Shown one piece after another: positions 54,154 through 64,000 of a DNA stretch of 64,000 nucleotides. Within the stretch, counting starts at the first letter, position 1. The number at the start of each line of letters is the position of its first letter. A program made the translations under genes and the position numbers. The notes beneath the pieces are model-generated. The model saw only the letters and a program-made list of their open reading frames with translations, did no database searches and was not told the origin of the DNA. The DNA comes from Comamonas odontotermitis (GTDB lineage Bacteria > Pseudomonadota > Gammaproteobacteria > Burkholderiales > Burkholderiaceae_C): assembly GCF_014207855.1 (NCBI RefSeq), contig NZ_JACHKZ010000003.1, positions 62,001-126,000 of the forward strand. Direction: 5' to 3'.

Positions 54154-54980
54154 GCGCAGGGGCTGACATGAACGACAAGCGGTTTCACAAGCGCAGCATC
54201 TTCCTGGTGCTCTACATCGTGTTCGCGCTGCTGCCCATCTACTGGATGGTGAACATGAGCTTCAAGACGAATGAGGAGATTCTTTCGAGTTTCTCGTTCT
54301 TTCCGCAGCAGTTCACCTGGTCCAACTACGTGCGCATCTTTACCGATGAGTCGTGGTATTCGGGCTATATCAACAGCCTTATCTATGTGGCCATCAACAC
54401 GGTCATCTCGCTCACCGTGGCGCTGCCTGCGGCCTATGCCTTCTCGCGCTACCAGTTTCTGGGCGACAAGCACGTGTTCTTCTGGCTGCTCACCAACCGC
54501 ATGACGCCGCCAGCTGTGTTTCTGCTGCCCTTCTTTCAGCTCTACAGCACCGTGGGTCTCATGGACACGCACCTGGGCGTGGCGCTGGCGCACCTCTTGT
54601 TCAACGTGCCGCTGGCCGTGTGGATTCTGGAGGGCTTCATGAGCGGCATTCCGCGCGAGATCGATGAAACCGCCTATATCGACGGCTACTCCTTCCCGCG
54701 CTTCTTTCTGACTATTTTCTTGCCGCTCATCAAGGCAGGTGTAGGCGTGGCGGCGTTCTTCTGCTTCATGTTCAGCTGGGTGGAGCTGCTGCTGGCGCGC
54801 ACGCTGACCAGCGTGAACGCCAAGCCCATCGTGGCAACCATGACGCGCACCGTCAGCGCCTCGGGCATGGACTGGGCGACGCTGGCGGCCGCGGGTGTGC
54901 TCACCATCGTGCCCGGCGCCATCGTGATCTGGTTTGTGCGCCACTACATCGCCAAGGGCTTTGCGATGGGGCGCGTGTGA
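54150..54980 (+). CDS. glpQ: Glycerol ABC transporter permease GlpQ
   Basis: A 276-residue permease of the MalG type with six membrane segments and the EAA loop YIDGYSFPRFFLTIFLPLIK. It pairs with GlpP. The ATG at 54150 follows AGGTGGAG and overlaps the glpP stop. It is unrelated to the glycerophosphodiester phosphodiesterase also called GlpQ. Confidence 0.92.
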
Positions 54981-55031
54981 AGCCGGGCGGTGCGGACGCC
55001 ACGGGCATCGGAATGAAAGAGGAGAAGCGCC

Positions 55032-55340
55032 ATGTTTGACTGGATGGTCTGGACCACCCCGGTGGCGGTATTTTTCACCTGCATCGTGCTGATGCTGATC
55101 GGCATGACCATCTGGGAGCTGAAATCGCCCACCACGCTGCGGCGGGGCTGGCTGCCCATTGCCACCACGCGCGGAGACCGACTGTTCATCGGCCTTCTGG
55201 CCGCCGCCTACGTCAACCTTGTTTTTGTCGGTATCGCGGGCAAGCTGCAGGAATGGATGTCGCTGGAGGCAGAGCCTTCGGTGTGGATCAGCTTTGTCCT
55301 GTCGATGCTGCTGCTGGCCTTGATCATGCGCAAGGGTTAG
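55032..55340 (+). CDS. glpU: Small DUF2160 membrane protein of the glycerol transporter
   Basis: A 102-residue protein with three hydrophobic segments (residues about 8-28, 50-70, 83-99) and the conserved MTIWELKSPTTLRRGWLP between the first two. It matches DUF2160, found almost only between the permeases and binding protein of glpSTPQUV-type operons. Its role is unknown; it may be a stabilising subunit. Shine-Dalgarno AGAGGAGAAG. Confidence 0.88.
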   Translation: MFDWMVWTTPVAVFFTCIVLMLIGMTIWELKSPTTLRRGWLPIATTRGDRLFIGLLAAAYVNLVFVGIAGKLQEWMSLEAEPSVWISFVLSMLLLALIMRKG

Positions 55341-55443
55341 CTGCTGGCAGAGAGATTGAACGGTATTTTTCAACGTATCCGGCTCTCCGCCTCCCCGGAG
55401 CCGCGATCGGACACCCCGGGGAAGCGCCACCTAGGAGACATTC

Positions 55444-57174
<1,731 letters not shown>

Positions 57175-57374
57175 TGCGGACCGCTGACATCACCCTGCAA
57201 ACCAGCAACTGCAGACTGGCTGCAGGGGCAAGACCGGGTACCCACGCTCCAGAGGCGCAGGGTGGTGTTGGCGGAGCTTGGGCCGCGCGGCAGCGAAGCG
57301 AGGCAAGGCCGCTGCTGGCTCCTTACCGCAGGCTGGCCGACCGTGCCGCGCTGGCGGCGCAATGTCAGAAACTC

Positions 57375-57413
57375 AAAAACGATAGCTATCAACGCAAAGT
57401 GGTACCGATTTTG
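57375..57413. repeat. Short repeat, copy 6
   Basis: AAAAACGATAGCTATCAACG, ending near GGTACCGATTTTGG; the ATAGCTATCA block equals the minus-strand reading of copy 1. Confidence 0.55.
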
Positions 57414-57534
57414 GGCTACAAAAATATCTAAAACTCCATAAAAACAAGCGCAGACAGCTCTTCTTTTTTGTCAACCAAGACATCTGTCCTTGAATGCCAG
57501 TTCGTGGAGGATTTGTTACGTTCGATCAAAATCT

Positions 57535-57580
57535 ATCAAAAACGAATCATTGTTTCCCGCTGGATTGCATCAAAAACGAA
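57535..57580. promoter_or_regulatory. Candidate GlpR operators before glpD
   Basis: ATCAAAAACGAA occurs twice (57535-57546 and 57569-57580), 34 bases apart, 66-111 bases before the glpD start. Confidence 0.5.
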
Positions 57581-57645
57581 AAAGAGCGAAAATTTAGGAA
57601 ACGCAACGCGGGCATACCGCTGTCTGATTACCAGTTTTCCTGTTC

Positions 57646-59244
57646 ATGAATACCTCGATCTCTCCCCAAGCAACGGTTCGCGCTGAGCTACTCCAGCAGC
57701 TGGCGCAGACGCCTTCTTTTGACCTGGCCGTGGTGGGCGGAGGGGCAACCGGTCTGGGTGTAGCGCTGGATGCGGCGGCCCGCGGATTCAAGGTCGTGCT
57801 GCTGGAGGCCATGGATTTTGCCAAGGGCACATCGTCGCGCGCTACCAAGCTGGTGCATGGCGGCGTGCGTTACCTGGCGCAGGGCAATATTGCGCTGGTG
57901 CGCGAGGCGCTGCACGAGCGCACCACCTTGCTGCACAATGCGCCGCACATTGCGCAGCCGCTCGCTTTCGTCATGCCTTCGTACCGTCTGCTGGACACGC
58001 CTTTTTACGGCATCGGCCTCAAGATGTACGACGCGCTGGCGGGCAAGGCCGGGCTGGGTTCGACCCAATTCCTGTCGGCTGGCGCCACCCGCAGCCTGCT
58101 CCCAACGGTGCAGGGCAAAGGCCTCAAGGGCGGCGTCAAATACTGGGACGGACAGTTTGACGACGCTCGCCTGGCACTGGCGCTGGCGCGCACTGCTGCG
58201 GCCAAGGGCGCGCTACTGATCAACTACTGCCCGGTGACCGGACTGGTGCAGGAGGGCGGACGTGTCGTCGGCCTGGAATGCAAGGATGCGGAAACCGGCC
58301 AGGCCTACACCGTGCGTGCCCGCTGCGTGGTCAACGCCACCGGCCCCTGGGTGGACCAGCTGCGCCAGGAAGACGCGCAGATGCTGGGTAAACCAGTCAA
58401 AGCCATGGTTGCTCCCAGCCAGGGCGTGCACCTGGTGGTGGACCGTGAGTTCCTGCCCAGTGACCATGCGCTTCTGGTGCCCAAGACCGCTGACGGCCGG
58501 GTGCTGTTTGCCGTGCCGTGGCTGGGCAAGGTGATCCTGGGTACCACCGACACCCCCCGCCATGATCTGGCGCGCGAGCCGGTGCCGTTTGACGAAGAAG
58601 TGAACTTCATCCTCAGCGAAGCGGGCAAATACCTCAGCCGCCAGCCTACGCTGGCCGACGTGCGCAGCATGTGGGCCGGCCTGCGCCCGCTGGCCAAGCC
58701 GCAGGACGATGATGGCGAAAACACCAAGGGCATCAGCCGTGAGCACACCGTGCTCACCAGTAAATCAGGCATGGTGACCGTGACGGGGGGCAAGTGGACC
58801 ACCTACCGCGCCATGGCAGAAGACGTGCTCGAAGCCTGCTTCAACGCGGGAGAGCTGCCGCGCAAGCCTGGCGGGGTGACGGTGAACCTGCCGCTGGTGG
58901 GGTCGCCCGCTTCGGGCCGGTCGCAGCACAGCATGCACATGGGGCAGGGCATGCACTCCTATGGCAGCGAGGCAGCGGTCATCGAGGCCCTGCCGGGGGC
59001 ATCCGTCTGGCTGGCCGATGGCTTGAGCGAAGCCATGGTGCGCTTTGCGGCCCGCTACGAATACGCCCGTACTGTTGAAGATGTACTGGCCCGCCGCAGC
59101 CGCATGCTGTTTCTGGATGCGCGCCTGGCTGCCAAGCTGGCCCCTCGCGTGGCAGAAATCCTGCGCGAGGAATTGGGGTCAGATCCTGCGCTGGAGGCAT
59201 TTTTGGCATTGGCACAACAGTACACCGGCAAAAAACTGGCGTAA
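57646..59244 (+). CDS. glpD: Aerobic glycerol-3-phosphate dehydrogenase
   Basis: Membrane-associated flavoprotein that oxidises glycerol 3-phosphate to dihydroxyacetone phosphate and passes electrons to ubiquinone. The 532-residue product has the FAD-binding VVGGGATGLGVALDAA, TSSRATKLVHGGVRYL, and TGGKWTTYRAMAEDV, followed by the C-terminal cap domain with YEYARTVEDVLARR. It completes the glycerol pathway after import and GlpK. The start ATG at 57646 has a weak ribosome-binding site. Confidence 0.96.
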   Translation: MNTSISPQATVRAELLQQLAQTPSFDLAVVGGGATGLGVALDAAARGFKVVLLEAMDFAKGTSSRATKLVHGGVRYLAQGNIALVREALHERTTLLHNAPHIAQPLAFVMPSYRLLDTPFYGIGLKMYDALAGKAGLGSTQFLSAGATRSLLPTVQGKGLKGGVKYWDGQFDDARLALALARTAAAKGALLINYCPVTGLVQEGGRVVGLECKDAETGQAYTVRARCVVNATGPWVDQLRQEDAQMLGKPVKAMVAPSQGVHLVVDREFLPSDHALLVPKTADGRVLFAVPWLGKVILGTTDTPRHDLAREPVPFDEEVNFILSEAGKYLSRQPTLADVRSMWAGLRPLAKPQDDDGENTKGISREHTVLTSKSGMVTVTGGKWTTYRAMAEDVLEACFNAGELPRKPGGVTVNLPLVGSPASGRSQHSMHMGQGMHSYGSEAAVIEALPGASVWLADGLSEAMVRFAARYEYARTVEDVLARRSRMLFLDARLAAKLAPRVAEILREELGSDPALEAFLALAQQYTGKKLA

Positions 59245-59279
59245 AACCGCCAAAGCGCAGCCAGACAGTGGTTGCGCTC

Positions 59280-59308
59280 TTGACAGAGGGGGCGCACTCT
59301 GTCAGAAT
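59280..59308 (+). promoter_or_regulatory. Promoter of the spc ribosomal protein operon
   Basis: TTGACA (59280-59285), 17 bases, CAGAAT (59303-59308). A hairpin TGACAGAG/CTCTGTCA (59281-59304) overlaps it and may be part of the glpD transcript end, as is a preceding AGCGCA/TGCGCT stem. A leader of about 190 bases follows before rplN. Confidence 0.75.
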
Positions 59309-59505
59309 AATCAGCTTCGCGCGTAATTTGGCGGTCATTTCGTTTGACCAGACTGAATTCATGCGTGAGGTTTCTGCCCAGGAGAAGCATCGTAAATGGT
59401 TGCGGTGTGGACGACGGGCCCAAGACTGACTGGCTGCTTGGCTGTCCATGAGGATTAATTCTTATTGGGCTGTCCGGTCTGCTGGTGCAAGTTGGGAATA
59501 TTGAA

Positions 59506-59874
59506 ATGATCCAGACAGAATCTCGACTCGAGGTTGCCGACAATACCGGCGCGAAGTCTGTCCAGTGCATCAAAGTGCTGGGTGGTTCGCACCGTCGCTA
59601 TGCGAGCGTTGGTGACATTATCAAGGTGAGCGTGAAAGAAGCTGCTCCACGTGGCCGCGTCAAAAAAGGCGAGGTCTACAGTGCTGTGGTGGTGCGTACC
59701 GCTAAAGGTATTCGCCGTGCTGACGGTTCGCTCGTCAAATTCGATGGCAACGCTGCAGTGTTGCTCAATGCAAAGCTGGAGCCTATCGGCACCCGTATCT
59801 TTGGCCCCGTGACGCGTGAACTGCGTACCGAGCGCTTCATGAAGATCGTGTCCCTGGCCCCTGAAGTTCTCTAA
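59506..59874 (+). CDS. rplN: Ribosomal protein uL14
   Basis: Large-subunit protein at the subunit interface. The 122 residues match the universal length; [16 protein letters not shown] and the C-terminal [18 protein letters not shown] are diagnostic. It begins the spc operon here; the usual preceding S10-operon genes (rplP, rpmC, rpsQ) are absent and glpD lies upstream instead. Confidence 0.98.
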   Translation: MIQTESRLEVADNTGAKSVQCIKVLGGSHRRYASVGDIIKVSVKEAAPRGRVKKGEVYSAVVVRTAKGIRRADGSLVKFDGNAAVLLNAKLEPIGTRIFGPVTRELRTERFMKIVSLAPEVL

Positions 59875-59884
59875 GGACAGCACC

Positions 59885-60205
59885 ATGAACAAGATTCGCA
59901 AGGGCGACGAAGTGGTCGTGCTGACTGGGCGCGACAAGGGCAAGCGCGGCGTTGTGACGCTGCGCGCTGATGACTCCCACCTGGTGATCGAAGGCATCAA
60001 CCTGGTGAAGAAGCACGTCAAGCCAAACCCCATGAAGGGCACCAACGGCGGTATCGTGGAAAAGGCCATGCCTATCCACCAATCCAATGTGGCGATCTTC
60101 AATGCGGCAACCGGCAAGGGTGACCGCGTGGGCATCAAGGTGAACGCCGACGGCGCACGTGTTCGCGTGTTCAAGTCCAATGGCGCTGAAATCAAGGCAG
60201 CCTAA
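59885..60205 (+). CDS. rplX: Ribosomal protein uL24
   Basis: Assembly-initiating large-subunit protein, 106 residues. The KOW motif [19 protein letters not shown] is at the N-terminus, followed by [13 protein letters not shown]. It lies 10 bases after rplN. Confidence 0.98.
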   Translation: MNKIRKGDEVVVLTGRDKGKRGVVTLRADDSHLVIEGINLVKKHVKPNPMKGTNGGIVEKAMPIHQSNVAIFNAATGKGDRVGIKVNADGARVRVFKSNGAEIKAA

Positions 60206-60215
60206 GGAGTAAGAC

Positions 60216-60764
60216 ATGGCAAACGTTGCACGACTGCAAAAACAATACCGTGAGCAAATCGCTCCCGAACTGATGAAGAAGTTCGGCTACACCTCCCCAA
60301 TGGAAGTGCCTCGCCTGACCAAGATCACCCTGAACATGGGTGTGAGCGAAGCCGTTTCCGACAAGAAGGTGATGGACAACGCTGTGGCTGACCTGACCAA
60401 GATTGCTGGTCAAAAGCCTGTGGTGACCAAGGCCAAGAAGGCTATCGCTGGTTTCAAGATCCGCGAAGGCCAGGCTATCGGCTGCATGGTGACCCTGCGT
60501 GGCGTTCAGATGTATGAGTTCCTGGACCGTTTCGTGACCGTGGCGCTGCCACGCGTGCGTGACTTCCGTGGTATCTCTGGCCGCGCTTTTGATGGCCGTG
60601 GTAACTACAACATCGGCGTCAAAGAACAAATCATCTTCCCTGAAATTGAGTACGACAAAGTCGATGCACTGCGTGGTCTCAACATCAGCATTACGACGAC
60701 TGCGAAGAATGACGACGAAGCCAAGGCTTTGTTGCAGGCTTTCCGCTTCCCGTTCAAGAACTGA
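60216..60764 (+). CDS. rplE: Ribosomal protein uL5
   Basis: Binds 5S rRNA in the central protuberance. The 182-residue product has the family segments [32 protein letters not shown] and RDFRGI. Strong AAGGAG before the start; 10 bases after rplX. Confidence 0.98.
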   Translation: MANVARLQKQYREQIAPELMKKFGYTSPMEVPRLTKITLNMGVSEAVSDKKVMDNAVADLTKIAGQKPVVTKAKKAIAGFKIREGQAIGCMVTLRGVQMYEFLDRFVTVALPRVRDFRGISGRAFDGRGNYNIGVKEQIIFPEIEYDKVDALRGLNISITTTAKNDDEAKALLQAFRFPFKN

Positions 60765-60772
60765 GGTGATGC

Positions 60773-61078
60773 ATGGCTAAACAAGCACTGATCCAACGCG
60801 AACTGAAGCGTGAAAAGCTGGCCGCAAAGTACGCAGCCAAGTATGCAGAACTGAAGGCAATCGCCGGTGACAGCAAGCGCACCGACGAAGAGCGTGAAGC
60901 AGCCCGTCTGGGCCTGCAGAAGCTGCCTCGCAATGCAAACCCCAATCGTCAACGTGCACGTTGCGAAATCACGGGTCGTCCCCGTGGCACCTTCCGTCAA
61001 TTCGGTCTGGGCCGCGCCAAGATTCGTGAACTGGCATTTGTCGGCGCCATCCCCGGCGTGACCAAGGCCAGCTGGTAA
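60773..61078 (+). CDS. rpsN: Ribosomal protein uS14, zinc-independent form
   Basis: Small-subunit head protein, 101 residues. Only one Cys is present, so this is the long form without the CXXC zinc site. [19 protein letters not shown] and the C-terminal GVTKASW are diagnostic. Confidence 0.98.
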   Translation: MAKQALIQRELKREKLAAKYAAKYAELKAIAGDSKRTDEEREAARLGLQKLPRNANPNRQRARCEITGRPRGTFRQFGLGRAKIRELAFVGAIPGVTKASW

Positions 61079-61096
61079 GCAGTCAGGAGATTAAAC

Positions 61097-61492
61097 ATGA
61101 GCATGAGTGATCCAATCGCTGACTTGCTGACCCGTATCCGCAACGCCCAAATGGTGTCCAAGGCCACCGTGTCGGTGCCATCTTCCAAAGTGAAGGTTGC
61201 CATCGCCCAGGTGCTGAAGGAAGAGGGTTACATCGACGGCTTCGACGTGAAGACCGAAGATGGCAAGTCTGAACTCGCAATTACCTTGAAGTACTACGCC
61301 GGTCGCCCAGTGATCGAGCGTATCGAGCGCGTAAGCCGTCCTGGCCTGCGTGTGTACAAGGGCTGCAATGCAATTCCACAAGTCATGAATGGCCTGGGCG
61401 TTGCAATCGTGACCACGCCCAAGGGTGTGATGACCGATCGTAAAGCGCGCGCTGCCGGTGTCGGCGGTGAAGTGCTTTGCTATGTGGCTTAA
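61097..61492 (+). CDS. rpsH: Ribosomal protein uS8
   Basis: Small-subunit 16S rRNA central-domain binder and, in E. coli, the translational repressor of the spc operon. 131 residues; [15 protein letters not shown] and [21 protein letters not shown] are diagnostic. An in-frame ATG two codons downstream (61103) may be the real start. Confidence 0.98.
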   Translation: MSMSDPIADLLTRIRNAQMVSKATVSVPSSKVKVAIAQVLKEEGYIDGFDVKTEDGKSELAITLKYYAGRPVIERIERVSRPGLRVYKGCNAIPQVMNGLGVAIVTTPKGVMTDRKARAAGVGGEVLCYVA

Positions 61493-61519
61493 CCGTGGCA
61501 TTGAAGGAGAAATACTGAA

Positions 61520-62053
61520 ATGTCCCGCGTAGCAAAAATGCCTGTGAGCATCCCCCAAGGTGTGGATGTCTCCATCAAGGAAGATCAGATCAGCGTGAAG
61601 GGCGCCGGCGGTACGCTGGCTCTGACTCCTAACGCCCTGGTCAAGGTGACCAATAGCGACGGTAAGCTGGCTTTCGAGCCAGTGAACGACTCCCGCGAAG
61701 CCAATGCCATGAGCGGCACCATGCGTCAGCTGGTGAACAACATGGTGGTTGGCGTGAGCAAGGGCTTCGAGAAGAAGCTGTCTCTCGTTGGCGTGGGTTA
61801 CAAGGCTGCAGCCTCTGGCAGCAAGCTGAACCTGAGCGTTGGTTTCTCCCACCCAGTCAACTTTGAAATGCCTGCTGGCATCACCGTTGCCACCCCTACC
61901 CCTACGGAAGTGGTGATCAAGGGTGCTGACCGCCAACGCGTTGGTCAGCTGGCAGCTGAGATTCGTGCCGTTCGTCCTCCCGAGCCTTACAAGGGCAAGG
62001 GCATCCGTTATGCGGATGAGAAGGTCACGATCAAAGAGACTAAGAAGAAATAA
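61520..62053 (+). CDS. rplF: Ribosomal protein uL6
   Basis: Large-subunit protein near the factor-binding site, 177 residues. [14 protein letters not shown], the central [17 protein letters not shown] and the C-terminal [14 protein letters not shown] are diagnostic. AAGGAG precedes the start. Confidence 0.98.
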   Translation: MSRVAKMPVSIPQGVDVSIKEDQISVKGAGGTLALTPNALVKVTNSDGKLAFEPVNDSREANAMSGTMRQLVNNMVVGVSKGFEKKLSLVGVGYKAAASGSKLNLSVGFSHPVNFEMPAGITVATPTPTEVVIKGADRQRVGQLAAEIRAVRPPEPYKGKGIRYADEKVTIKETKKK

Positions 62054-62064
62054 GGAGCTGCATG

Positions 62065-62430
62065 ATGTTCAACAAGAAAGAGCAGCGTCTTCGTCGTTCC
62101 CTGCAGACCCGCATCCGCATTGCCAACCAAGGCGTTGCGCGTTTGACGGTGAACCGTACGAACCTCCATATCTATGCCACGATCATTTCCGGCGACGGCA
62201 CCAAGGTAATCGCTACTGCATCGACGGCCGAAGCCGAAGTGCGCAGCAACCTGGGCGCTTCCGGCAAGGGTGGCAATACCGCAGCAGCGACTCTCATCGG
62301 CAAGCGCATCGCTGAAAAGGCGAAGGCAGCTGGCGTTGAAAAGGTTGCTTTCGACCGTGCAGGTTTTGCATACCACGGCCGCGTGAAGGCTCTGGCTGAT
62401 GCAGCCCGCGAAGCCGGCCTGCAGTTCTAA
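62065..62430 (+). CDS. rplR: Ribosomal protein uL18
   Basis: Binds 5S rRNA with uL5. 121 residues from the ATG at 62065, which is 7 bases from AAGGAG; an ATG at 62062 would be only 4 bases away. [16 protein letters not shown] and [24 protein letters not shown] are diagnostic. Confidence 0.97.
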   Translation: MFNKKEQRLRRSLQTRIRIANQGVARLTVNRTNLHIYATIISGDGTKVIATASTAEAEVRSNLGASGKGGNTAAATLIGKRIAEKAKAAGVEKVAFDRAGFAYHGRVKALADAAREAGLQF

Positions 62431-62445
62431 GCGGAGTGGATAGAA

Positions 62446-62964
62446 ATGGCTAAATTTTCCCCCAAAGTGCAAGACGAAGGTCGTGACGACGGTTTGCGCG
62501 AAAAAATGATCGCGGTGAACCGCGTCACCAAGGTTGTGAAGGGTGGTCGTATTCTCGGCTTCGCTGCACTGACCGTGGTTGGCGACGGTGATGGCCGCGT
62601 TGGCATGGGCAAGGGCAAGTCCAAGGAAGTGCCTGCTGCTGTGCAGAAGGCTATGGAAGAAGCCCGTCGCAACATGATCAAGGTGTCGCTGAAAAACGGC
62701 ACCCTGCATCACACCGTGATGGGTCACCATGGCGCTGCCAACGTGATGTTGGCTCCTGCTCCCAAGGGTACCGGTATCATTGCCGGCGGCCCGATGCGCG
62801 CCGTTTTCGAAGTTCTGGGTATCACCGACATCGTGGCCAAGAGCCATGGTTCGTCGAATCCCTACAACATGGTTCGCGCCACTTTCGACGCTTTGAACAA
62901 CTCCACAACCCCTTCGGAAGTGGCAGCAAAGCGTGGCAAGTCGGTTGAAGACCTGTTCGTCTGA
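62446..62964 (+). CDS. rpsE: Ribosomal protein uS5
   Basis: Small-subunit fidelity protein, 172 residues. [16 protein letters not shown] with [13 protein letters not shown] is the RNA-binding part; the C-terminal domain contains [15 protein letters not shown]. Confidence 0.98.
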   Translation: MAKFSPKVQDEGRDDGLREKMIAVNRVTKVVKGGRILGFAALTVVGDGDGRVGMGKGKSKEVPAAVQKAMEEARRNMIKVSLKNGTLHHTVMGHHGAANVMLAPAPKGTGIIAGGPMRAVFEVLGITDIVAKSHGSSNPYNMVRATFDALNNSTTPSEVAAKRGKSVEDLFV

Positions 62965-62978
62965 TCGGAGTCGTCACT

Positions 62979-63161
62979 ATGACAACGCAACAAACTGTGA
63001 AGGTCCAACTGGTGCGTAGCCCGATTGGTACCAAGCAAGATCACCGCGCCACCGTGCGTGGTCTGGGTCTGCGCAAGCTGAACAGCATCAGCGAACTGAA
63101 GGACACTCCCGAAGTGCGCGGCATGATTAACAAGATCGCCTACCTGGTGAAGGTTCTCTGA
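62979..63161 (+). CDS. rpmD: Ribosomal protein uL30
   Basis: Large-subunit protein of 60 residues; [22 protein letters not shown] and the C-terminal [13 protein letters not shown] are diagnostic when read in sections. Confidence 0.97.
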   Translation: MTTQQTVKVQLVRSPIGTKQDHRATVRGLGLRKLNSISELKDTPEVRGMINKIAYLVKVL

Positions 63162-63172
63162 AAGGATTGATG

Positions 63173-63604
63173 ATGGAACTCAATAGCATCAAGCCTGCAG
63201 CAGGTGCCAAGCACGCCAAGCGTCGCGTAGGTCGTGGTATCGGTTCGGGTCTGGGTAAGACCGCCGGCCGTGGTCACAAGGGTCAGAAGTCGCGTTCGGG
63301 TGGCTACCACAAGGTAGGCTTCGAAGGCGGTCAAATGCCTCTGCAGCGTCGTCTGCCCAAGCGCGGTTTCAAGTCGACCACGCTGAAGTTCAACGCTGAA
63401 GTGTCGCTGGCTGCTCTGGAGCGTCTGGGCGCTGCAGAAGTGGATCTGGCAGTGCTGAAGCAAGCTGGCCTGGTTGGTCAGTTGGCCAAGGTCGTGAAGG
63501 TGATCAAGGCTGGTGAACTCACCAAGGCCGTGAAGCTGAATGGCATCGGTGCCACCGCTGGCGCCAAGGCTGCGATCGAAGCCGCTGGCGGCAGCATCGC
63601 CTAA
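63173..63604 (+). CDS. rplO: Ribosomal protein uL15
   Basis: Large-subunit assembly protein, 143 residues from the ATG at 63173, six bases after AAAGGA. The Gly- and Arg-rich N-terminal tail ([19 protein letters not shown]) and [17 protein letters not shown] are diagnostic. Confidence 0.98.
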   Translation: MELNSIKPAAGAKHAKRRVGRGIGSGLGKTAGRGHKGQKSRSGGYHKVGFEGGQMPLQRRLPKRGFKSTTLKFNAEVSLAALERLGAAEVDLAVLKQAGLVGQLAKVVKVIKAGELTKAVKLNGIGATAGAKAAIEAAGGSIA

Positions 63605-63625
63605 CCTTTTCTGAAAGAATCATCA

Positions 63626-64000
63626 GTGGCTACGAACACCGCAACCATTGCAAAGACCGGTAAGTACGGCGATTTGCGTCGTCGTTTGGTTTTTCTGTTG
63701 CTGGCGCTGATCGTCTACCGCATCGGGGCTCATATCCCGGTGCCTGGTATCGATCCAAACCAGTTGCAGCAGCTGTTCAATAGCCAACAGGGTGGCATTC
63801 TCAATCTGTTCAACATGTTCTCGGGCGGAGCGCTCTCGCGCTTCACCGTGTTTGCACTGGGGATCATGCCGTACATCTCGGCATCGATCATCATGCAATT
63901 GATGACTTATGTCGTCCCGACATTCGAGCAGATGAAGAAAGAGGGCGAAGCCGGCCGTCGCAAGATTACCCAGTACACCCGCTATGGTGCACTGGCCCTT
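63626..64000 (+). CDS. secY: Protein translocase subunit SecY, N-terminal part
   Basis: Channel of the Sec translocon. The gene starts GTG at 63626, 21 bases after rplO, and runs off the window after 125 codons. Visible are [20 protein letters not shown] (TM1), the plug region [23 protein letters not shown], and [17 protein letters not shown] (TM2), followed by [14 protein letters not shown]. Confidence 0.96.
   Translation, partial: MATNTATIAKTGKYGDLRRRLVFLLLALIVYRIGAHIPVPGIDPNQLQQLFNSQQGGILNLFNMFSGGALSRFTVFALGIMPYISASIIMQLMTYVVPTFEQMKKEGEAGRRKITQYTRYGALAL

Larger units (their letters stand above)
57175..57645. other. glpV-glpD intergenic region
   Basis: 471 bases with no convincing gene. 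It holds a copy of the short repeat (57375-57413), an AT-rich promoter region from about 57415, and two GlpR-like sequences near the glpD start. A frame from the ATG overlapping the glpV stop (57174-57431) has no family features. Confidence 0.5.

Overview
The window is GC-rich chromosomal DNA from a betaproteobacterium, most likely a member of the Comamonadaceae (Comamonas, Delftia or Acidovorax-like). The evidence is the gene order rpe-gph-trpEGDC, the recG-oxyR pair, Comamonadaceae-style short intergenic repeats built around ATAGCT and AGCGCT cores, and the protein sequences themselves. It reads as ordinary core chromosome. I see no prophage, insertion sequence, CRISPR array, tRNA or rRNA.

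Layout. (1) 1-7190: end of rpe, gph, speD, then a tryptophan block: a candidate Trp-rich leader peptide, trpE, a chorismate mutase, trpG, a LysE-type exporter, trpD and trpC, closed by a bidirectional terminator. (2) 7200-11880: a small secreted DUF5329 protein, a Fur box, a TonB-dependent siderophore receptor and a lipoprotein esterase of the enterochelin-esterase type. (3) 12020-19933: a heavy-metal-type RND efflux operon (adaptor, pump, outer-membrane channel) followed by its two-component regulator. (4) 19956-26601: ung, a LysR regulator divergent from a Bug-family binding protein and a gamma-glutamyltransferase, an HdeD-like membrane protein and an EamA-type exporter. (5) 26760-30839: a second Fur box and a ferric-siderophore ABC importer. 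(6) 31052-36425: two paralogous FHA-domain proteins flanking queA, an orphan binding protein behind a Pho-box-like sequence, a 428-bp long-inverted-repeat element, and a permease/binding-protein fusion of the glycine-betaine type. (7) 36706-46168: recG, oxyR, a PAP2 phosphatase, ubiA, an HTH-extended aspartate carbamoyltransferase, proC and an amino-acid-type binding protein. (8) 46223-59244: a phytase-esterase-like lipoprotein, an AqpZ-type aquaporin, then a glycerol regulon: glpR-glpK on the minus strand and, divergently, a six-gene glycerol ABC importer (glpSTPQUV order) followed by glpD. (9) 59506-64000: the spc ribosomal protein operon rplN to secY, truncated by the window edge.

How the parts work together. 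The two Fur-box loci plausibly form one iron pathway: outer-membrane uptake, hydrolysis of a tri-catecholate by a membrane-anchored esterase outside the cytoplasm, then import of the product by a CeuE-like binding protein and FecCD-type ABC transporter. The glycerol genes give uptake (ABC importer, with a neighbouring aquaporin), phosphorylation (GlpK), oxidation (GlpD) and control (GlpR).

The observations I rate highest are: the HTH domain fused to ATCase together with two identical dyads overlapping its own promoter; the complementary loss of motifs in the GlpS/GlpT ATPase pair; the trp leader with mutually exclusive pairings; a recurring arrangement of a -10 box 6-8 nt before the start codon that suggests leaderless mRNAs; and a Comamonadaceae repeat that supplies coding sequence inside the esterase gene.
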